NCBI GenBank assembly: GCA_015680685.1
Contig: MNCI01015910.1
Span: forward strand, 793,509 to 857,508
Reading direction: 5' to 3'
From: Gnetum montanum
Taxonomy: Eukaryota; Streptophyta; Gnetopsida; Gnetales; Gnetaceae
DNA length: 64,000 nucleotides
Position numbers and translations under genes: made by a program. Below are positions 10,280-22,239 of this stretch, in pieces. Every line of letters starts with the position of its first letter. Position 1 is the first letter of the stretch. A model generated the notes under the pieces. That model was not told the DNA's origin. It saw only the letters and a list, made by a program, of their open reading frames with translations, and made no database searches.

Positions 10280-11757
10280 TGTAGTGACTAAAAGATTTGA
10301 TTACTGGAAAATTGAAAATCTCAGCACAATAGCTTTAATCCTGAATCTCGAGGGCCTTCAAAAAATGGGATTCAGAGTACCCTAGATGGTTTGATAGATC
10401 ACCCAGGGACTTGGAAAATGTAAATGGTGTAACAAAGATGCAAATATAGAATACAGATATGAATGTAAATTATACTAAAATAAACAAATAAATCAAACTT
10501 GCACACAAATGAATTTGTAAAGCTTTATTTCAACAAAAATAAATGGGCCATAGTAAATGTGTACAAGATGACCTATAGGAGTAGGGGGGAGCACTTAGAT
10601 GGGGGTTTAGAATCTATTGAAGCTACAATAATAAACTCCATGATCTGGACATTCCACCACTTTTGATGCTGTCGAACTTATGTTTCTTTCTCAAATTTGC
10701 AACGTTGTTGATGCAAGGGGATGAGAAGTATGAAAATTTTTTATTTACCTAAGTGGGAAACACTAAGAGTTGTGGTTTTTAGGTGTACAACATTGGTTCA
10801 AAATCTCACATATCTCAAGGGGGTAAAGGGGTAACAAGAATCAAATAGGTTCCACACTAAGAATATTCAAGAAGCTGGATGTATACAAGGATTGCAAGAG
10901 TTCTTAGATTCAAAAATGCCAAAGTATGCCAATGCCAAGGGGGTGGAACCTCTGCATGGTGTAGGGGCTTGGGTTTTATAGTGTTTTGGCCACAAATTTG
11001 GTTGCAAACTATGCTTAATTGATGTTGCAAATTCTGACTTGATTACTACAAATTCTAGCTTGATTGTTGCAAATTCTAGCTATGTTTAGGTTAGGTGGAT
11101 GTTCAAATCTAGGGGTTACTATGCATGAAAAGTGTCATACCCCCATGGCCTTCCTTTTACTAAAAATAGAAAATGTGAATTTCATCCATGCTGGCTTTGT
11201 CCACCCATGCTGCACCTTCCAATTGCAACACTGAGGTGCATGGTCAACATTGGAGTTGATGTGGTGTTGAGATCTTATCCATGTTGGGGTAATGCTGGGG
11301 GAGAAGGTAAACCAACATTGTGGGGATGAAGGATCAACACTAGGGGGTAAGGGTTATACTTCCCACATTGGGCATGTGTGATGCCAGATCCCTCCATGCT
11401 GGGCATAGATGGGCCACATCCCTAATAGGTAAGTCATACCCCCATGCAAGTATCTCTAGCATAAAACATTGTCATATTCTCCATAATACCCATCAAATTG
11501 CCAATTTTGGCATCCCAAAAGGCATTTTAAGACACCCCCCAAGCCTAAGTATAGACATTATGTGACTTTTTTTCACTTAGGGGATGAGACTTTGACAATT
11601 TATGAAGCATTTTTCAACCCCAAAAATATAAAGTATGTGATATTGCACATTATGGATTATAATCTTCACATTTATAATGAATTCCAAGCCTCAAGTTTCA
11701 TGTGGTGAAGGCTTCATGACTAGAATAGTTAAAACATGCAATTTTGGTGGTGTTTCA
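10280..11757 (-). repeat. E2 3' LTR
   Basis: Minus strand begins TGAAACACCACC and ends CACTACA. It matches 31805-32785 and, in opposite orientation, the E4 5' LTR (61199-62634). A minus-strand TATA box lies at about 10974-10980. A purine run (AAAGAGAGG on the minus strand, near 11763-11771) just outside the start is the likely polypurine tract. The part around 11205-11440 contains loosely repeated CCATGCTGGG-like words, matching the tandem array in the E4 LTR. Confidence 0.8.
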
Positions 11758-12682
11758 ATGGCCTCTCTTTGTTGGTGTCTCAAGGATTGACCTGAGAGAC
11801 ACTGAAAAAGAATATAAAATACCACTATAGGTCCACCACCACTATTTGCTTTCTGTGCTTGATCTAGTTATGTCAATCCATGCTGAAGAGTGCTTATGAT
11901 GATGGAGTAAGGCTATGATGGTAAAATGATAGTGAGGTCATAGGAAAATGGTCATGAAGGCTAACAATGAATTCCAAGTGTTGACAACATGGCTATAACT
12001 TGGTACTTCATATTCAAAGGTGTGGTTCATTCAACAAATGTGTTTGAGGAACTAGCACCTCACCCCAAGGTTTCTTTAGCCATTGGGCTCCTCCCTTTGA
12101 ATGTTCAAAGCCATAGGTTTGTCTTTGATTTTTCATTGGCCATTTGGGTTCTTGGCAGTTTACTTCCCCCCCCCTTTTTTTATGGGGTGAAACCTTCATT
12201 GGGTTTCTTTGCCAGGGCTAGTTTGATTTGGTTTTCCCATTGAATGAGTTGTGTTACACTCAATGGATTTAGTGCTTTTCCACTGAATGAGATGTGTTAC
12301 ATTCAAGTGGACTTATAGGTGAAGCATGCCGAAGGGATGTCGTATGTCCATAATGCATGGGTGCTAGCATAGGTTGACATTGTTATCCAAGGTATGGAAG
12401 GTCATCATTAGGCTATGAGGTTGGGCTTAAGAAAATGGTAATGGGACAAAAATGACACAAGCACTCTTAGTAGAGTAGGGCAAATTCACCAAACCTTATG
12501 CATTGAGGTCACGTGGTGACTTGCTGCCATGATGAGTTGCACCTCCATGACTCCAGGCTCCATCTTGCAAGCACAACTCCAAGATGACAAGGAAAATCAA
12601 GAAAAGAAAGAATATTGTCAAATTACAATGCATAAGGCCATGTAGGATGATGAATAAAACCAAGCTACCCAAGTCACCAATG
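11758..12682 (-). other. 3' untranslated region of E2
   Basis: Between the minisatellite after integrase and the 3' LTR. I see no domain. A long plus-strand C run followed by T (12168-12180) is a second strong purine tract on the minus strand. Confidence 0.45.
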
Positions 12683-12806
12683 TTGCTAGTTTAAGGCTAT
12701 GGTAGGCCATGTTGCCAGTTTAAGGTCCTGGCAGGTTGTGGTGCTAATTTAAGGTCTTAGTAGATCATCTTACCAATTTAAGGCCTCAATAGGCCATTGA
12801 TGTTGG
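12683..12806. repeat. Minisatellite of about 30 bp in the E2 3' region
   Basis: Four degenerate units around the phrase TGCCAGTTTAAGGTCCTGG, each ending in a GGTAGGCCAT-like word, directly after the integrase end. The same kind of unit recurs at 21150-21400 and once at 17130-17160. Tandem repeats in the 3' untranslated part are known for Tat/Ogre elements. Confidence 0.6.
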
Positions 12807-12814
12807 CTATTGGC

Positions 12815-14400
12815 TATTTTTTTTGATAGGCTACATGTAACAAGGCTTCAAATAGGAATGATTGACTGGATTGGCCAACTCATTCCCATCCATGTGCTCC
12901 ATTTCCATAGGCTTTGGTGATGAGGAAGGACCCTTTCTAGTTGGTTGAGAATGTGTCTACATGTCCATGGATAGCCTTGAAGACTAGGTCATCCTCCTTA
13001 ATCTTATGCTTGATCAACTTATGGTGGTGTTGCCATTTCTACCTCTCTTGATATTGCTTAATGTGAGCAAGTGTTCATACCCGTTGCTGCTCCATTGAGT
13101 CCAGGTCCATGATTTGCAACTCCTTGCTCTGTTCATTGTTGATGAAGCAAGATAAGGCTACTTAGAGTGATGAAACCTATAATTCAAGAGGTAAAATAGC
13201 TTTATAACCATAAAGTAGGCTATAAGGCATTACAACAGTTGCCGTATGATAGATAGTTGTATAGGCCCAATGTCACATCTCCATTCCCAAATGATGTGGT
13301 TGCCTAATGAAGATTGTGTCTCTTCATAAAAAATGTTATCATTATCTTAATAAGACCTGAAAGGGTAGTTGTGATTAAGACTTGAAATGGAATGTTGTAA
13401 TAATGGATGTATCTCTTTAGGTAATCTTTGGGGGTTTGACCTAAGGCATTTATACCTAGGGTTAGAGGTCGTGCTAACATGGAGTTGTGGAGCCTAGAGA
13501 GGCAAGTAACGGGAGCAGGGTGAAGCAAGAGAGGAAGGGGACTGGCCCACCCTTCTAGTTGGGTTATAAGCCTAATTGTGATGGTAGTGTTGGATTGCCT
13601 CTAAGGGATAGATGAAAAAGGAAGAAAATCCCAAGGAACTCTCTCAAAGCACTCTCTAGATACACTTCTCCATATCAATAAAGCATTCTTTTCTTTCATT
13701 TTCTACATTTTCCCTATTATTTCATTTATTCATAATGCTGAATATCACTTATATTTCACATTGGTATATTTTCTTTGCATGCATAATGTCTAATATATTG
13801 TATATTTGACATCGGCCATGACATCTGAGGATGGGATGTCACACCCAAAGTGCATGGATAGGCTACTCATGCCACTTATGCTTGTTGTTGTTTAGAATCT
13901 TTTTGAGTAAGTTAATGATGACGTTATTGCTTACTTCTACTTGTCCATTAAATTGAGGGTAATATGGTGATGAGAAAGTGTGCATAATGTCTAGGTCATG
14001 ATAAAGGTTTTTTTCTTCCTGGCTACTGAATTGTGGTCCATTATCTATGACTATGGTCATAGATATACCAAAATGGGCTACAATGTTGTCAAGGATGAAT
14101 CTATAGACTTATTTAGATGTAGTCTTCCTCAGGGAAATAGCCTCAGCCCACTTTATAAAGTATTTGGTTGTAATGATGATGAAACTATGCCTTTTAGAAG
14201 ACTTAGGCATCATAGGTCCAATAATATCCAACCCCCATCGTTGAAATGGTCACATGATTTGAGTGATGTGTAACTTAGTTGGTGGCATGTGTACTAGGTT
14301 ACTATGCCATTGATATGTATCACAAGTCTTAACCTTTCGTAAGTAGTCATTTTCCATATAGGGCCAATAATAGCCTAACCTTCTAATTTTAGAGGTCATA
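12815..14400 (-). pseudogene. Integrase of E2, split by a solo LTR
   Basis: Would insert the element DNA into the genome. Read from 14400 downward: remains of the zinc-binding region with YYWPYMENDY, then the catalytic core with PFQRWGLDIIGPM and KWAEA, VIDNGPQF (second Asp) and SSPYYPQ...NGQVE (catalytic Glu). All three acidic residues are visible. At 13843 the frame is cut by a solo LTR between the TGG and Ala codons of the conserved ALWAY motif. It resumes at 13270 and runs to about 12820, with a C-terminal region ending GPFLITKAYGNGA and a short tail. Stops occur (for example just before PFQRW). SSPYYPQ with NGQVE and the C-terminal style are typical of the Tat lineage. Confidence 0.85.
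13271..13843 (-). mobile_element. Solo LTR of group C inside the E2 integrase
   Basis: 573 bp, the same length and sequence family as the E5 LTRs (53665-54240 and 58157-58729). On the plus strand it runs TGTCACATC to GGGATGTCACA. The five-base TSD is exact: CCCAA at 13266-13270 and 13844-13848. A solo LTR forms when the two LTRs of an inserted element recombine. Its orientation by the primer-site logic of E5 is plus; read against E5 it is inverted, so strand here is given relative to the TGTGACATCC end and should be taken as tentative. Confidence 0.85.
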
Positions 14401-14779
14401 ACTCTAGGTCCTATATGTCCTTCACACACACCCTTGTGAACCTGCTCTAAGACTATTCAGGCTTAGATTTTATGCAGGCACACTAATAATATGTCATCAT
14501 ATGACCATTGACATAATGTGTTATCACCTACTATGACATTTTATTTTGACTGTTTACGTACAATGTCCTTTTGAGTAGAGGTCAAGCCTTGTGAAGGTTC
14601 ATCATGCTTGAGGTAAAATTTGATATCATCATACCATTCCTTGTAGGAGTAGTATGAACTACGACCACAAAGGTATCCTTAGCACTCTAGATTATGGGAA
14701 TAGCACAATCCATAGTTAAGATGGGTAACTTGCTAAACACATCTGTTGTCACACTAAGGATTAGTGTTGTAATGACATT

Positions 14780-15175
14780 GGTTATAGCATTTTCATTTTA
14801 GGGTATATGTTGGATGTTCATGTGTATTAATTGTTGGAAAAATTTCTTCTCTAGGTCATAATAAGGTTGTAAATGTTTGTCTTTGCATGCATAAACCTTA
14901 GTTACTTGGTTGACCACAAGTTGTAAATTACCTTTGATCATTAAGCGCTTTATTCCTAGGTCATGAGATACCATCATCCCCCTGATCAAACCCTCATACT
15001 CCACTATGTTGTTGGTGCATGGAACCTTAAAATAATAGGTGAAGGGTTAGATTTCACCATATGGGAATGTTATGATGGGTTCAACATTAGTCCCATGAGC
15101 AGTTTATGCATTGTCAAAGTGCATAACCACCTCATAACCCTTAGGCACTTGGCTAATGACGTTGACGTGTTCATC
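14780..15175 (-). pseudogene. Second, archaeal-type RNase H of E2
   Basis: The 68-residue frame from 15004 reads EYEGLIRGMM...LGIKRLMIKGNLQLVVNQV, then YACKDKHLQPYY. This is the pattern of the archaeal-type RNase H (aRH) found in Tat elements beside the normal retroviral one. The first catalytic region lies upstream near 15120 (VVMHFDNA). The usual GDSQLV Asp-Ser is changed to GNLQLV, so a catalytic Asp is lost. One or two stops lie further upstream. The domain would degrade the RNA strand of RNA-DNA hybrids. Confidence 0.7.
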
Positions 15176-15239
15176 AGGAAACTCAGGATCTATGATTTCT
15201 CGATCATCAATAGGTGAAATAGTGAGTTATATGGCTATA

Positions 15240-16860
15240 GCTTAACCTTTTTTTGAGGACTGAGAGACATAGTGAAGGTCAAACTTTGCTATTATGGCTT
15301 TTCATCTAGCTATACAACTACTTTTGTAGATTTTGGTCATTATGGCTCTTAGTATGTTATCTTTGCAAATGATGTTGACTTGGCTCCTAAAGAGGGAGTG
15401 CCTTCACTTCTTCAATAAGAAGAATAGTGCTAGACAATACTTCTCTACTTTGATGTATCAAGTCTCATGGGTAATTAATGCATGGCTAAGGTAGTATATA
15501 GGTAACTTCACTCCATCATTTTGATTCTAACAAAGTAGAGAGGTAATGGACATGTTAGAGATTACAAGGTAGATGTAAAAAGGCCTACCCTCTTTTGGAG
15601 GATAAGCCATTGGTAATTGTGCCAACTCTTGCTTAAGGTTTTCAAAGGCTTATTGGCATTGAGTCATCCACTCATAGTGAACTCATTTCTTAAGCAAGTG
15701 TTGCATGGGTTGTAACTTATTCATGAGCCTAGCAATGAACCTACGGATAAATTATAATCTACCTTGTAGTCCTTGAAGCTCATTAAGGTTAGTAGGTGTT
15801 GCCAATTTGGATATGGCCTTAACCTTATTAGGATTGACACATATCCTTGCTTCAGACACTACAAGGCCAAGCATCTTATCGGTCTTGACACCAAAGATAC
15901 ACTTCTTAGGATTGAGCCTAAGCTCATACTTAAGGCATTGTTTAAGTACAAGGTCGAGGTAATTAGCATGGTCATTGATCACTTTGGATTTAATAGTTAT
16001 ATCATCTACATAATCATTGAGAAAACCTAACATGTAATCACTAAAGATATACATCATAGCTCTCCGGTAGGTTGTTCTTGCATTCTTAAGGCCAAAGGGC
16101 ATCATGGTATAGCAAAAGATATTCTAATGGATCATGGAGGTCATGCTATGCTAATGTTTTGGGTTGATCCTAATTTGGTTAATCTTGAGAATCCATCCAT
16201 AAAGGACTATAAGGCATGTCCAACTATAGTATCGATAAGTTGATCAATACTAGGCAAAGGAAAATCATCCTAGATGGTTACCTTATTTAGGTCTCAGAAA
16301 TCTATGCAAATGTAGATATTTTCATTTTTTTTAGGGACTACCACTATGTTGGACATCCATTCTACATAGTCAATAGCTCAGAGAATGCCAACTTGATAGA
16401 GCTTTGTGATTTCATTGCGAACTAGTAATGCCAAATCTAGTCTAATCTTAGGAACCTGTTGCTTAATTGGTCTAATGCTAGGATCAAGTATGATGTTGTG
16501 TTGGACTAAACTTGGATCTAGACTTAGCATATCCTCATATGACTGGGCAAAGTCCTTGATGTTGCCTTGTAAGACCTTGGTGATGTCTTGAGACTGTTGA
16601 GGTTCTAGTGAGGAACTTAGTTTTAGGGTCTTCTCCTTACCATTGTGTGTTGTGACAAGAACCTCAACTAGAGAGTCTTCGGTAATGTTGTTAACCTCAA
16701 GGTCAAGGGCCTTAACTAGGTTTTTAGGCCATTGAAGAGGTTTCTCGATAGAGGCTATGTAATCGACAAGACTCTTAGGCTAAAGATTTGGGCAATCAAA
16801 GTTGATACACTGCTCAATATCATCATGAGGTCCTTGTAGGCACAAAGGCAAACTGATTTG
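15240..16860 (-). pseudogene. Reverse transcriptase and RNase H of E2
   Basis: Would copy element RNA into DNA. Reading down from 16860: a linker, then LDPSIRPIKQQVPKIR, VSNIVVVPKKN-like text (here SNIVVVPKKN), ICIDF-stop-DLNK, DDFPLPSID, SFMDGFS, MMPFGLKNA, and the catalytic YVDD (in LNDYVDDITIKS, near 15980-16020), followed by LRLNPKKCIFGV. The usual RNase H part follows at about 15700-15290 (YPPKEGRPFYIYL and KWKAII-like text). The stop in CIDF-stop-DLN is TGA where CGA (Arg) is usual, consistent with CpG decay. The longest open piece is 15752-16105. Several stops and shifts exist; the plus-strand ORF at 15773 is a shadow. Confidence 0.85.
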
Positions 16861-17649
16861 CTTCTAGGTACTCATACTTTAATCCTGCATATTAACAAAA
16901 GCATATTAAGTGACCCTTGGGTAAAAATGAATAAATAATGTCAAAATTTTATGAAATTATGCAAAAAAATGCTATTCTAATGCCAAATATAATGCAAACA
17001 AGGTTATCCATGGCTATAAGGAGGTAGAAATAGGCAAACAAGTGAAATAAAAGACAAAAAAGGTTCAAAAGAGTCATACAAGGTTAAGTATGAAAAATAA
17101 GACTAAAAATGGTTAACAAAGATCACAATCCTACCAGTTTTAGGCCTTGGTAGGTTGGTGGGCATCTTGTGTTACCTCAACCAACCAAAGACCAAAATCC
17201 CCATCCTAGATTTATTTTTAAAATAAGGCTCATTATGGTTTTGATTAGGGGCAAGAGAGTTCCTTGCCTACATCCTGCAAAACATTAGTGCGATGTTGTG
17301 GTCACACTTGCCTATAGATGTGGCAGGTGTTATAGTGGAGACCTTGCTACTTGGGTCTACAAGATTGATTGTTAGGTTCATAACTGACGATCTTGAAACT
17401 TGAGTAGTAGGAGAGTCAACGAAGGCTAAGGACATCATTGACATGCATTACTTATTGGAGATTTGGAGCACACTAGAGTATTCTTAGTACAATGTTGATA
17501 ATAATCTAATGGTGTCACATAGAGTCCACATGCTGTTTTAGAACCTACTTGGCACTGTGTACCAACTGCAGGCATAAGCATGATCATTATAAGTTTTTAA
17601 CGTTTTTGACTGTATCAACTTAGTCATGTTTCCTAACTTGTCAATTTTA

Positions 17650-20600
17650 CACACAACTTGCAGGTAAAGGATTAGTGACCAAGTCTTGATCAAAAATGAT
17701 CAAACCTTGGTGATAGCTCAAACCACATTGAGTGTATTTATCTAAGGCCTCAAGATTAGAACTATTATATATGAGCAGCTAAGAGGAAACTTTGATAAAT
17801 ACATCAATATGTTTAACCCTATTTACAAGAAGTATGGAGTTGCCAAGAAAACACATAGCTAGTGGATGACCCCTAAGAACATTAGAGATAAGGGCATTAC
17901 CATTAGGACCTTTGCATGAGCTTCACTGATCAAGAAGAAGAAAGGTGAGAATAAGGATGGTTTTACATATGATTCCTATGGCTACTTAAGTCTTAAAAGT
18001 TCTATGGTCTTAACTTATGGTTTTAGTTTTTACTATATTTTATTTTTGCCCTACATGTTTATGTTGATGCTAAGCATTTGTTGTTGCCTTGCAAGACTTT
18101 CCACTTCTTTTGATGTTACCTTATTTCTTTGAGGATGCTCGGAGGATACCATCATCGTAAAATTCGGTGAGGCGGTGTCAACATAGAAGTGGTTGAGAGG
18201 ATAGATGCCTAAACATGTCTAGGAAAACATCAAACTTGTAGGCTTGCTTGATATTTTCATGATCCCTATCTCTTTCATCCTTGTTGTAGAGATGTTGAAT
18301 GCCATCAACTTCTTTGATGAAGGGATCAATATGTTCCACACTACAATACGAGGTGTGCCAATCACCATTGCCATTAGTGGGACAACTTTCTATGACTTGT
18401 TTGGTGTTCTTATTGATGAGATGAAGGTTATCACCAAACTAGCAAAGGAAATAGGCCATCAGAAGGAGATTAAGGCTTGGTGAGGCCCTCAATATGGTCA
18501 TTTTGGGTTGATTGTGGATGACTTCATGAACTCTAAAGTAAGGGAATCTTATCCCTTGTTTAGGTCCTAGACATTTCGTAAGCTATTACCATAGAAGAGG
18601 GTGATTGACATTGCATAGGGATGAGCCTTAAAGAAGGTCTTGATAGAGGGTACTCATTTTAACTGGGCTTCTTCCTTGGCTATGAGCCTCAAGGAGGAAA
18701 TCCTCAAACTCCACAAAGATACTTGAACCATAATTCACATGCATTATGCATTTTATGTAGCTCATCTAAAGAGATTTGTGGAGTTCTTGGTGGTGAGTTG
18801 GAATGGGTGATGGGTAAGCTAAGACCCAAACCAACTCTCTAAGCCTTGGATAAAGCATCTTTATCCAACTATGATAGTCCAAAATCTACTAGAGGACATT
18901 GGGAAGCCATTGTCTATTACCATCAAAGGATTTGGTTTTAGGTGGTGTGAATCCCCTAACAGCATGGGGGAGGAGCCTCTCATAGTTCCACTGAACATTG
19001 AGAGGGCTTGAGAGTTATGTGTTGAGGCTAACAAGGAAACCAGGGAAAAGTTGAAATGGCCCACATTGGAAGCACTGCTAGCATCAAAGCAACCCACCAC
19101 AAAGAAGCTCAAGTTTAAGCTTAACAAGTCATAGTAGGTAGTCATTGATATGTCTTAACTATGTTTTGGCTATTTTATGTTTGTGTCTTATAGTTATATT
19201 TTTGTTTTATGGACTAATATATTTTATGTATAATAGTTGTAGATAAGCACTAGGATATAGTAGCCCAAGTTGCTATTGTGGAGGAGGAGCAAAGACATGC
19301 AGTCACTACAACAGAGGAGGCATAGAGGTGCATTGCTGCTGCGACAAAGAAGGAATAACAATAGGTAGAGAAGGCACTCTTGCAATTGCATGAGGCTAAA
19401 GGGCTGGTCAATGTACCATTGGATGATCTAGATGCCTTGTTTGGTAAGCCCTTTCCTGGAGAGCCCATAGTCATCATCCCTGATGAGAATGAGGAGCCAA
19501 GTATGTATATTCCTTAGTGCTACTTGTTATAGCCTATGGTTTTATGTATTATTTTTTTTAACTGGTCAATGATTATCATGCTTATTGTAGTTTCTGAGTA
19601 AGCTGTAGAGGCCTCTACATCCACATTTCAAATGAAACCATGGGTAGAGGTCCTAGATAAGATAAAGTTAATGCATAGAATGACAAAGGACATCATCAAT
19701 CATTTGCGATAGGTTGCACCTGAGTTCGGTAAGAACTATGTTTTATTTGGCTAATCAATTTACTATAAGTTAAATCTATGTTATGGCTATATTAGGTTTT
19801 ATATTGTGTTTATGGTTATATATGTCTTTGCAATGCCATCAGTTGCGTGGAACCTATATTGTGACATGGAGTTTGACTCCTTGCCTAAGCTTCCTCCTTT
19901 TACCCAAAATGTCCCTTTGAAGTTATACAAAAATACTACTGATCTTGCAGTTTGATGTGCAAAAACTTCATGGTAGTTTCAAAGGTCCAACGAATCCCTA
20001 TTGAAGTAAGTTATGGCCTTAAGGGAGGAGACTAAAAGAAAAGTTGAGAGGATTAGAGACCTTGAGGACCATAAGGCCCTTATGGAAGCCCAAGTGACTA
20101 ACTTAGAGAACTTACAGACCAAGGAGATCACATGGGCCTACTATTGGCATACTATCCATGACAAGGTTACCCTTGACAAGGAGATAGCAGAGTAGGGGAT
20201 GCAACTGGATTTGGTCTCCCAAAAGACCAAGGACTAGAAGGATTATTGTGGCTAGGTCCTAGAGTGGGACTTATCATAAGAGGTAGTATAAACTTGATTA
20301 GGAGGCATGCCTTAAATGGATGAAGGAGGATTCAATTGAATGGTGCAAGATGAAGCTATTCATTCAGGGAATTTAGGCTAAGAGTGGTTACAAACTTTTT
20401 GAAAGCACTCTTATAATAACTGAATCCCCTACTCCTCAGATTACTATAGTTGCAGATGAGGTCTCTAAGGCTATAGTGTCACAAAGGTCATTGATATGAA
20501 TGGGTGTGGATAAGACAAACATCCTTATGGGTATTAATTTTGGGGATGTTGACTAGGCCAACATGGTAGAAGACAAAAGCCTCCAATGTTTGGAGACTGG

Positions 20601-20830
20601 TCTTCAACATGTTCCCCTAGAATTCATGGAGCTAGATTCCCCATAGGTCTAGTGGCTTTATGTTTTGTTGTTGTTGTTTTTTATTTTGAATTTTTTTAAG
20701 TTATAGTTCTAGCTATTGGTTACTAATTGGTTTCATGTTTTTATGTCATAAGCATTAGGCAATGTTGGTGGCCCCAGTGGCAATGGCAATGATGATGATC
20801 AACCACCTTCTTCTCTGGATGCTCCTTAGT
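17650..20830 (+). pseudogene. Decayed, apparently intron-bearing ORF of unknown function
   Basis: Exon-like pieces on the plus strand share one theme despite stops: 18244-18483 (79 aa, open), then FNWASSLAMSLKEEIL near 18660, a piece with DLDALFGKPFPGEPIVIIP ending at 19500, and a Lys/Glu-rich coiled-coil-like piece at 20013-20195. Gaps between pieces look like short introns: GTATGT...TTGTAG at 19501-19590 and GTAAGA...ATCAG at 19729-19842; another probably lies at 19137-19241. I recognise no named family. It runs antisense to E2. It could be an extra ORF of an inserted element, or a captured host gene that has decayed. Confidence 0.4.
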
Positions 20831-21149
20831 ACTACCAAATTCTTGATGTGACTACATTTGGTTTCATTTTAATTGATTAATGAATGTTGTATGGCTAGTG
20901 TTGTCCAATGTTTTAGTTGTAGAAAATTTATACTTATTTATTATTTTAACATGTTTGCCACATAGTGTGGCTATGGCCATGTATGTTTAGACATTTTAAA
21001 TTTTAAGTTTTCATTTTGGTTTCGACTATATATGTTGTTGATGGCTTTACTATTTTAAGGTCTTAAGGTTATAAACATTTTAAATGATAGTGTTATAGAT
21101 GGCTACATTGACTATAATGTTATAAATTTGTTGACTATAAACCCATATG

Positions 21150-21400
21150 AGATGTAATATTGTTTGCCAATTTAAGGCCATGGTTGGCTATGGAATACTT
21201 GCCAATTTTAGGCCATGGCAAGCCATCTATTTATCACTAGTTTAAGGCCATGGCAAGCCATGGTTCTAGTTTAAGATCATGGTAGACCATTTGCTTTCCA
21301 TTTATCACTAGTTTAAGGCTGTGGCAAGCCATGATTCCAATTTAAGATCATAGTGGACCATTTTCTTTGCCAGTTGTAGGCCATGGAGGGCTTGTTTTGA
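21150..21400. repeat. Minisatellite of about 29-30 bp
   Basis: Seven or so degenerate units around TTTAAGGCCATGGCAAGCCAT, with the variant TTTAAGATCATGGTAGACCAT. Two larger blocks both begin TTTATCACTAG, hinting at a higher-order unit. Same family as 12683-12806. Confidence 0.6.
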
Positions 21401-21989
21401 AGGGAAACACTTATTTTTATTAATTTTATGTTTTAAAATTTTTATGGGTTTTTTCTTGTTTATATTTCACTAAAAAAAAAAACAAAGAAAGAAAAAGGAT
21501 TTAACAAATAAAAATGGAAACGAAAGTAAATCTTAGGCTATATGTAGAAAAAGGTTAAAATAAGACAAGTAAAAAGATATAAACTAGTAATAAGAAAATA
21601 TAGGCTAACTTTTTATGGCTACATATGGTTACAAGGTTATAAGGGCATCAAATGAAAGGATCAAGGTGTACATCATTTATGCAAATTCTTCCTAATCTTT
21701 GAAAGGTTAGAATATGTATAAGGCCTATTCTATACAACTTTGTACTCCCCATCCCCTTCACTAATGATGTTGAAAGGAAGCTCTTCCCATAGCATGTCTT
21801 GTTATCCCTTGTTGTTGTCTTTGGCTTTCCCCTCTCTCTTAGGTTACTTAACTTCATAGTTGGGAGTTTCATCTTGAAACTCCACTTCAGATCCCTGTTC
21901 TACATCCATGTTGTTGACTACTAGTGGCATTGTGTGATCACCATGAATGATGATTTCACCTTTCTCATAAGGAAGGTGAATGTCTTGGT

Positions 21990-22239
21990 GGATAGGTGAG
22001 AATATGACTTGTAGTTGAGCTAACTAATGTCTTCCTAGGATAAGGTTAAAACTTGATGTTTCCTCTACCACTAAGAAATCCACAGTCATGGGGAATTGCT
22101 CCCCTACCACAAAGTCCAAGGAGATAGACCCCTTAATAGCAACCTGTGATCCATTAAAAGACTTGAAAGCTATGGTTGTTGTATGTTGCATCTACTTGGT
22201 TAAGCCTAAATGTTTAACTATGATGCATGGGATGATATT
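21990..22239 (-). pseudogene. Protease of E2, downstream half (upstream half at 28090-28125)
   Basis: Reading from about 28125 to 28090, the frame has VHVDN-stop-ATMN, the active-site region (Tat proteases typically read D-[GN]-[GS]). E3 then interrupts it. At 22239 the same frame continues without shift into IIPCIIVKHLGL, FNGSQVAIKGSISL and the closing motif FNLILGRH near 22030. The exact TSD (ATATT on the plus strand, 22235-22239 and 28090-28094) explains the join. In-frame stops include one at the active-site Gly/Ser position and one after LGLTK. A related relic is at 59850-60420. Confidence 0.75.

Larger units (their letters stand above)
16865..21640. other. 4.8-kb block lying between protease and RT of E2
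   Basis: Protease sequence ends on the minus strand at about 21640 and RT-linked sequence starts at about 16860, normally only a few hundred bases apart. The block has a plus-strand decayed ORF (17650-20830), a minisatellite (21150-21400) and A/T-rich edges. No LTR pair or TSD was found by eye. On the minus strand the RT-side edge reads TTTTGTTAATATGCAG, which looks like a 3' splice site; Ogre-type Tat elements do carry an intron between protease and RT. So the block is either a nested insertion or a hugely enlarged intron. Confidence 0.4.

Noticed and set aside
15773-16030. Plus-strand 85-residue ORF
   Set aside because: Shadow of the reverse transcriptase on the minus strand.
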